A stretch of DNA of 12,481 bases, from positions 1 to 12,481 of the forward strand of contig JAMBLL010000023.1 in assembly GCA_023336765.1 (NCBI GenBank), written 5' to 3'. The notes below the pieces were generated by a model, which made no database searches, had not been told where the DNA came from, and saw nothing but the letters and a program-made list of their open reading frames with translations. The position numbers and the translations under genes are program-made. Shown in pieces: positions 11,697-12,481 of the stretch; the stretch's first letter is position 1; every line of letters starts with the position of its first letter. Source of the DNA: Actinomycetes bacterium. GTDB lineage: Bacteria > Actinomycetota > Acidimicrobiia > Spongiisociales > UBA5794.

Positions 11697-12481
11697 GTGG
11701 TGGCGGCTGAGAGACTGGTATCAGTTGGCGCGAATGTGCTGCCTGAAGCGAAGCCAACACCGTGGTGGCGGCGAGTGCTGAGCCAACTGCAGAACCCGAT
11801 CATCTACATCCTGCTGTTCGCCCTCGCCTTCGATGTGGCTGTCTGGGCGATCGAGGATATGCACGAGTGGCCGATCGAATCGATCGCCATCCTCGTGATT
11901 CTCGCGTTCAACACCATCATGGGAGTGTGGCAGGAGTATCGAGCCGAGGATGCGCTGGCCCGACTGAAGGAACTCGCCGCACCAAACGTGTGCGTTCGCC
12001 GTGACGGGAGCCTGACACACATCCCCGCCGCCTTGCTGGTGCCCGGAGACCTGGTCCGAGTTGAGGCCGGGGACCGCGTACCGGCCGACGGTGCGCTCAG
12101 CAGCGAACAAGGCCTGATGGTGGACGAGTCGATGCTGACCGGCGAGTCAGTTCCGATCGAACGAGCCACTCGAGAGGAGCTCTTCTCAGGAACGCTGGTG
12201 GTGCGTGGTGTTGGTTGGCTGGTGGTGAGCAGAACCGGGCCAAAGTCTGCCATGGGCAGGATCGCCGGCATGCTCGCTGACGTCGAGGGTGAGGACACCC
12301 CACTCGAGCGGCGCCTGACACACCTCGGACATCGTATCGCACGATGGGTAGCGGCCCTCGCTGTCGTGTTGGTCGTGGCCGGTGTGGGCATCGAGGGGAT
12401 CGATCGACTCGATGAGGCACTTCTGTTTGCGGTCGCCGTCGCTGTTGCGGCGGTTCCAGAGGGACTTCCCGCGGTTCTCAC
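11697..12481 (+). CDS. P2-type cation-transporting ATPase (Ca2+/Na+,K+-pump class), partial
   Basis: The gene runs off the right edge after about 261 codons, before the DKTG phosphorylation site. Visible parts, in order, are an N-terminal cation-ATPase segment (AAERLVSVGANVLPEA), the first membrane pair (NPIIYILLFALAF … IESIAILVILAFNTIMGVW), and an actuator domain with VPGDLVRVEAGDRVPADG and the TGES loop (12138-12149). Two more hydrophobic stretches follow; the second ends VAAVPEGLPAVLT, whose PEGLP motif lines the transport site of Ca2+ and Na+/K+ pumps. It is therefore not a CPx copper or heavy-metal ATPase. GTG 11697 has AGGGA 8 bases upstream and is the only usable start I find. However, the frame is open back to 11502 and encodes more of the family's N-terminal motif (DVGITS) before this GTG, so the true start is uncertain. 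Ion specificity is not determined. Confidence 0.9.
   Translation, partial: MVAAERLVSVGANVLPEAKPTPWWRRVLSQLQNPIIYILLFALAFDVAVWAIEDMHEWPIESIAILVILAFNTIMGVWQEYRAEDALARLKELAAPNVCVRRDGSLTHIPAALLVPGDLVRVEAGDRVPADGALSSEQGLMVDESMLTGESVPIERATREELFSGTLVVRGVGWLVVSRTGPKSAMGRIAGMLADVEGEDTPLERRLTHLGHRIARWVAALAVVLVVAGVGIEGIDRLDEALLFAVAVAVAAVPEGLPAVL

Noticed and set aside
11804..12481. Minus-strand ORF (225 codons) at the right edge
   Set aside because: Ser/Arg/Thr-rich shadow of the cation ATPase, whose TGES and PEGLP motifs are on the plus strand.

Overview
The window reads like a piece of a high-GC actinobacterial chromosome. Codons favour G or C in third position, GTG and TTG starts are common, several proteins are lipoproteins, and the small winged-helix regulator, DUF3105 and SHOCT-type proteins are of kinds I associate with Actinobacteria. 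An Acidimicrobiia-like lineage is possible, but that is a guess from protein style. I see no rRNA, tRNA, CRISPR array, insertion sequence or phage gene.

Layout. Positions 1-746 (minus) hold the 5' two thirds or so of a secreted beta-propeller protein (NHL/SMP-30-like) that runs off the left edge. Positions 861-1867 hold three small hypothetical genes: an acidic protein (minus), a lipoprotein (plus) and a doubtful TTG-start ORF (minus). A ClC-type chloride transport protein with two CBS domains and a C-terminal RCK_C/TrkA_C-like domain occupies 1942-3930 (plus). It converges on the next block across a hairpin-rich gap at 3931-4126.

From 10254 down to 4127 everything lies on the minus strand and forms an envelope copper/redox cluster. 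In transcription order it encodes a winged-helix regulator, a membrane-anchored mono-haem cytochrome c, a NarL-type histidine kinase with a Cache-like external sensor, its LuxR-type response regulator (ATGA overlap), a cupredoxin-like lipoprotein with a large His/Asp-rich insert, a SHOCT protein, a DUF3105 membrane-anchored protein and a Tat-exported multicopper oxidase. Tight spacing supports sub-operons: cytochrome c-kinase-regulator, cupredoxin-SHOCT, and DUF3105-oxidase. My inference is that the two-component system senses an envelope signal (copper, redox or an electron acceptor) and controls copper/electron-transfer proteins. The signal is not visible in the sequence.

To the right, a 384-base gap (10255-10638) separates the regulator from a plus-strand tandem universal stress protein gene (10639-11613). 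The P2-type cation ATPase gene that follows runs off the right edge. The gap is the most unusual part of the window. It holds an AT-rich promoter-like patch with a 14-base palindrome and a GGGGA/TCCCC dyad. It also holds a long imperfect stem (10413-10476, about 22 base pairs) whose 3' arm covers the GGAGG ribosome-binding site of a 52-codon ORF ending 3 bases before the stress-protein start. That arrangement looks like a cis-acting RNA switch or translational-coupling leader and is my main candidate for something undescribed. A second oddity is that the ATPase frame has no usable start codon that includes its whole N-terminal family motif.
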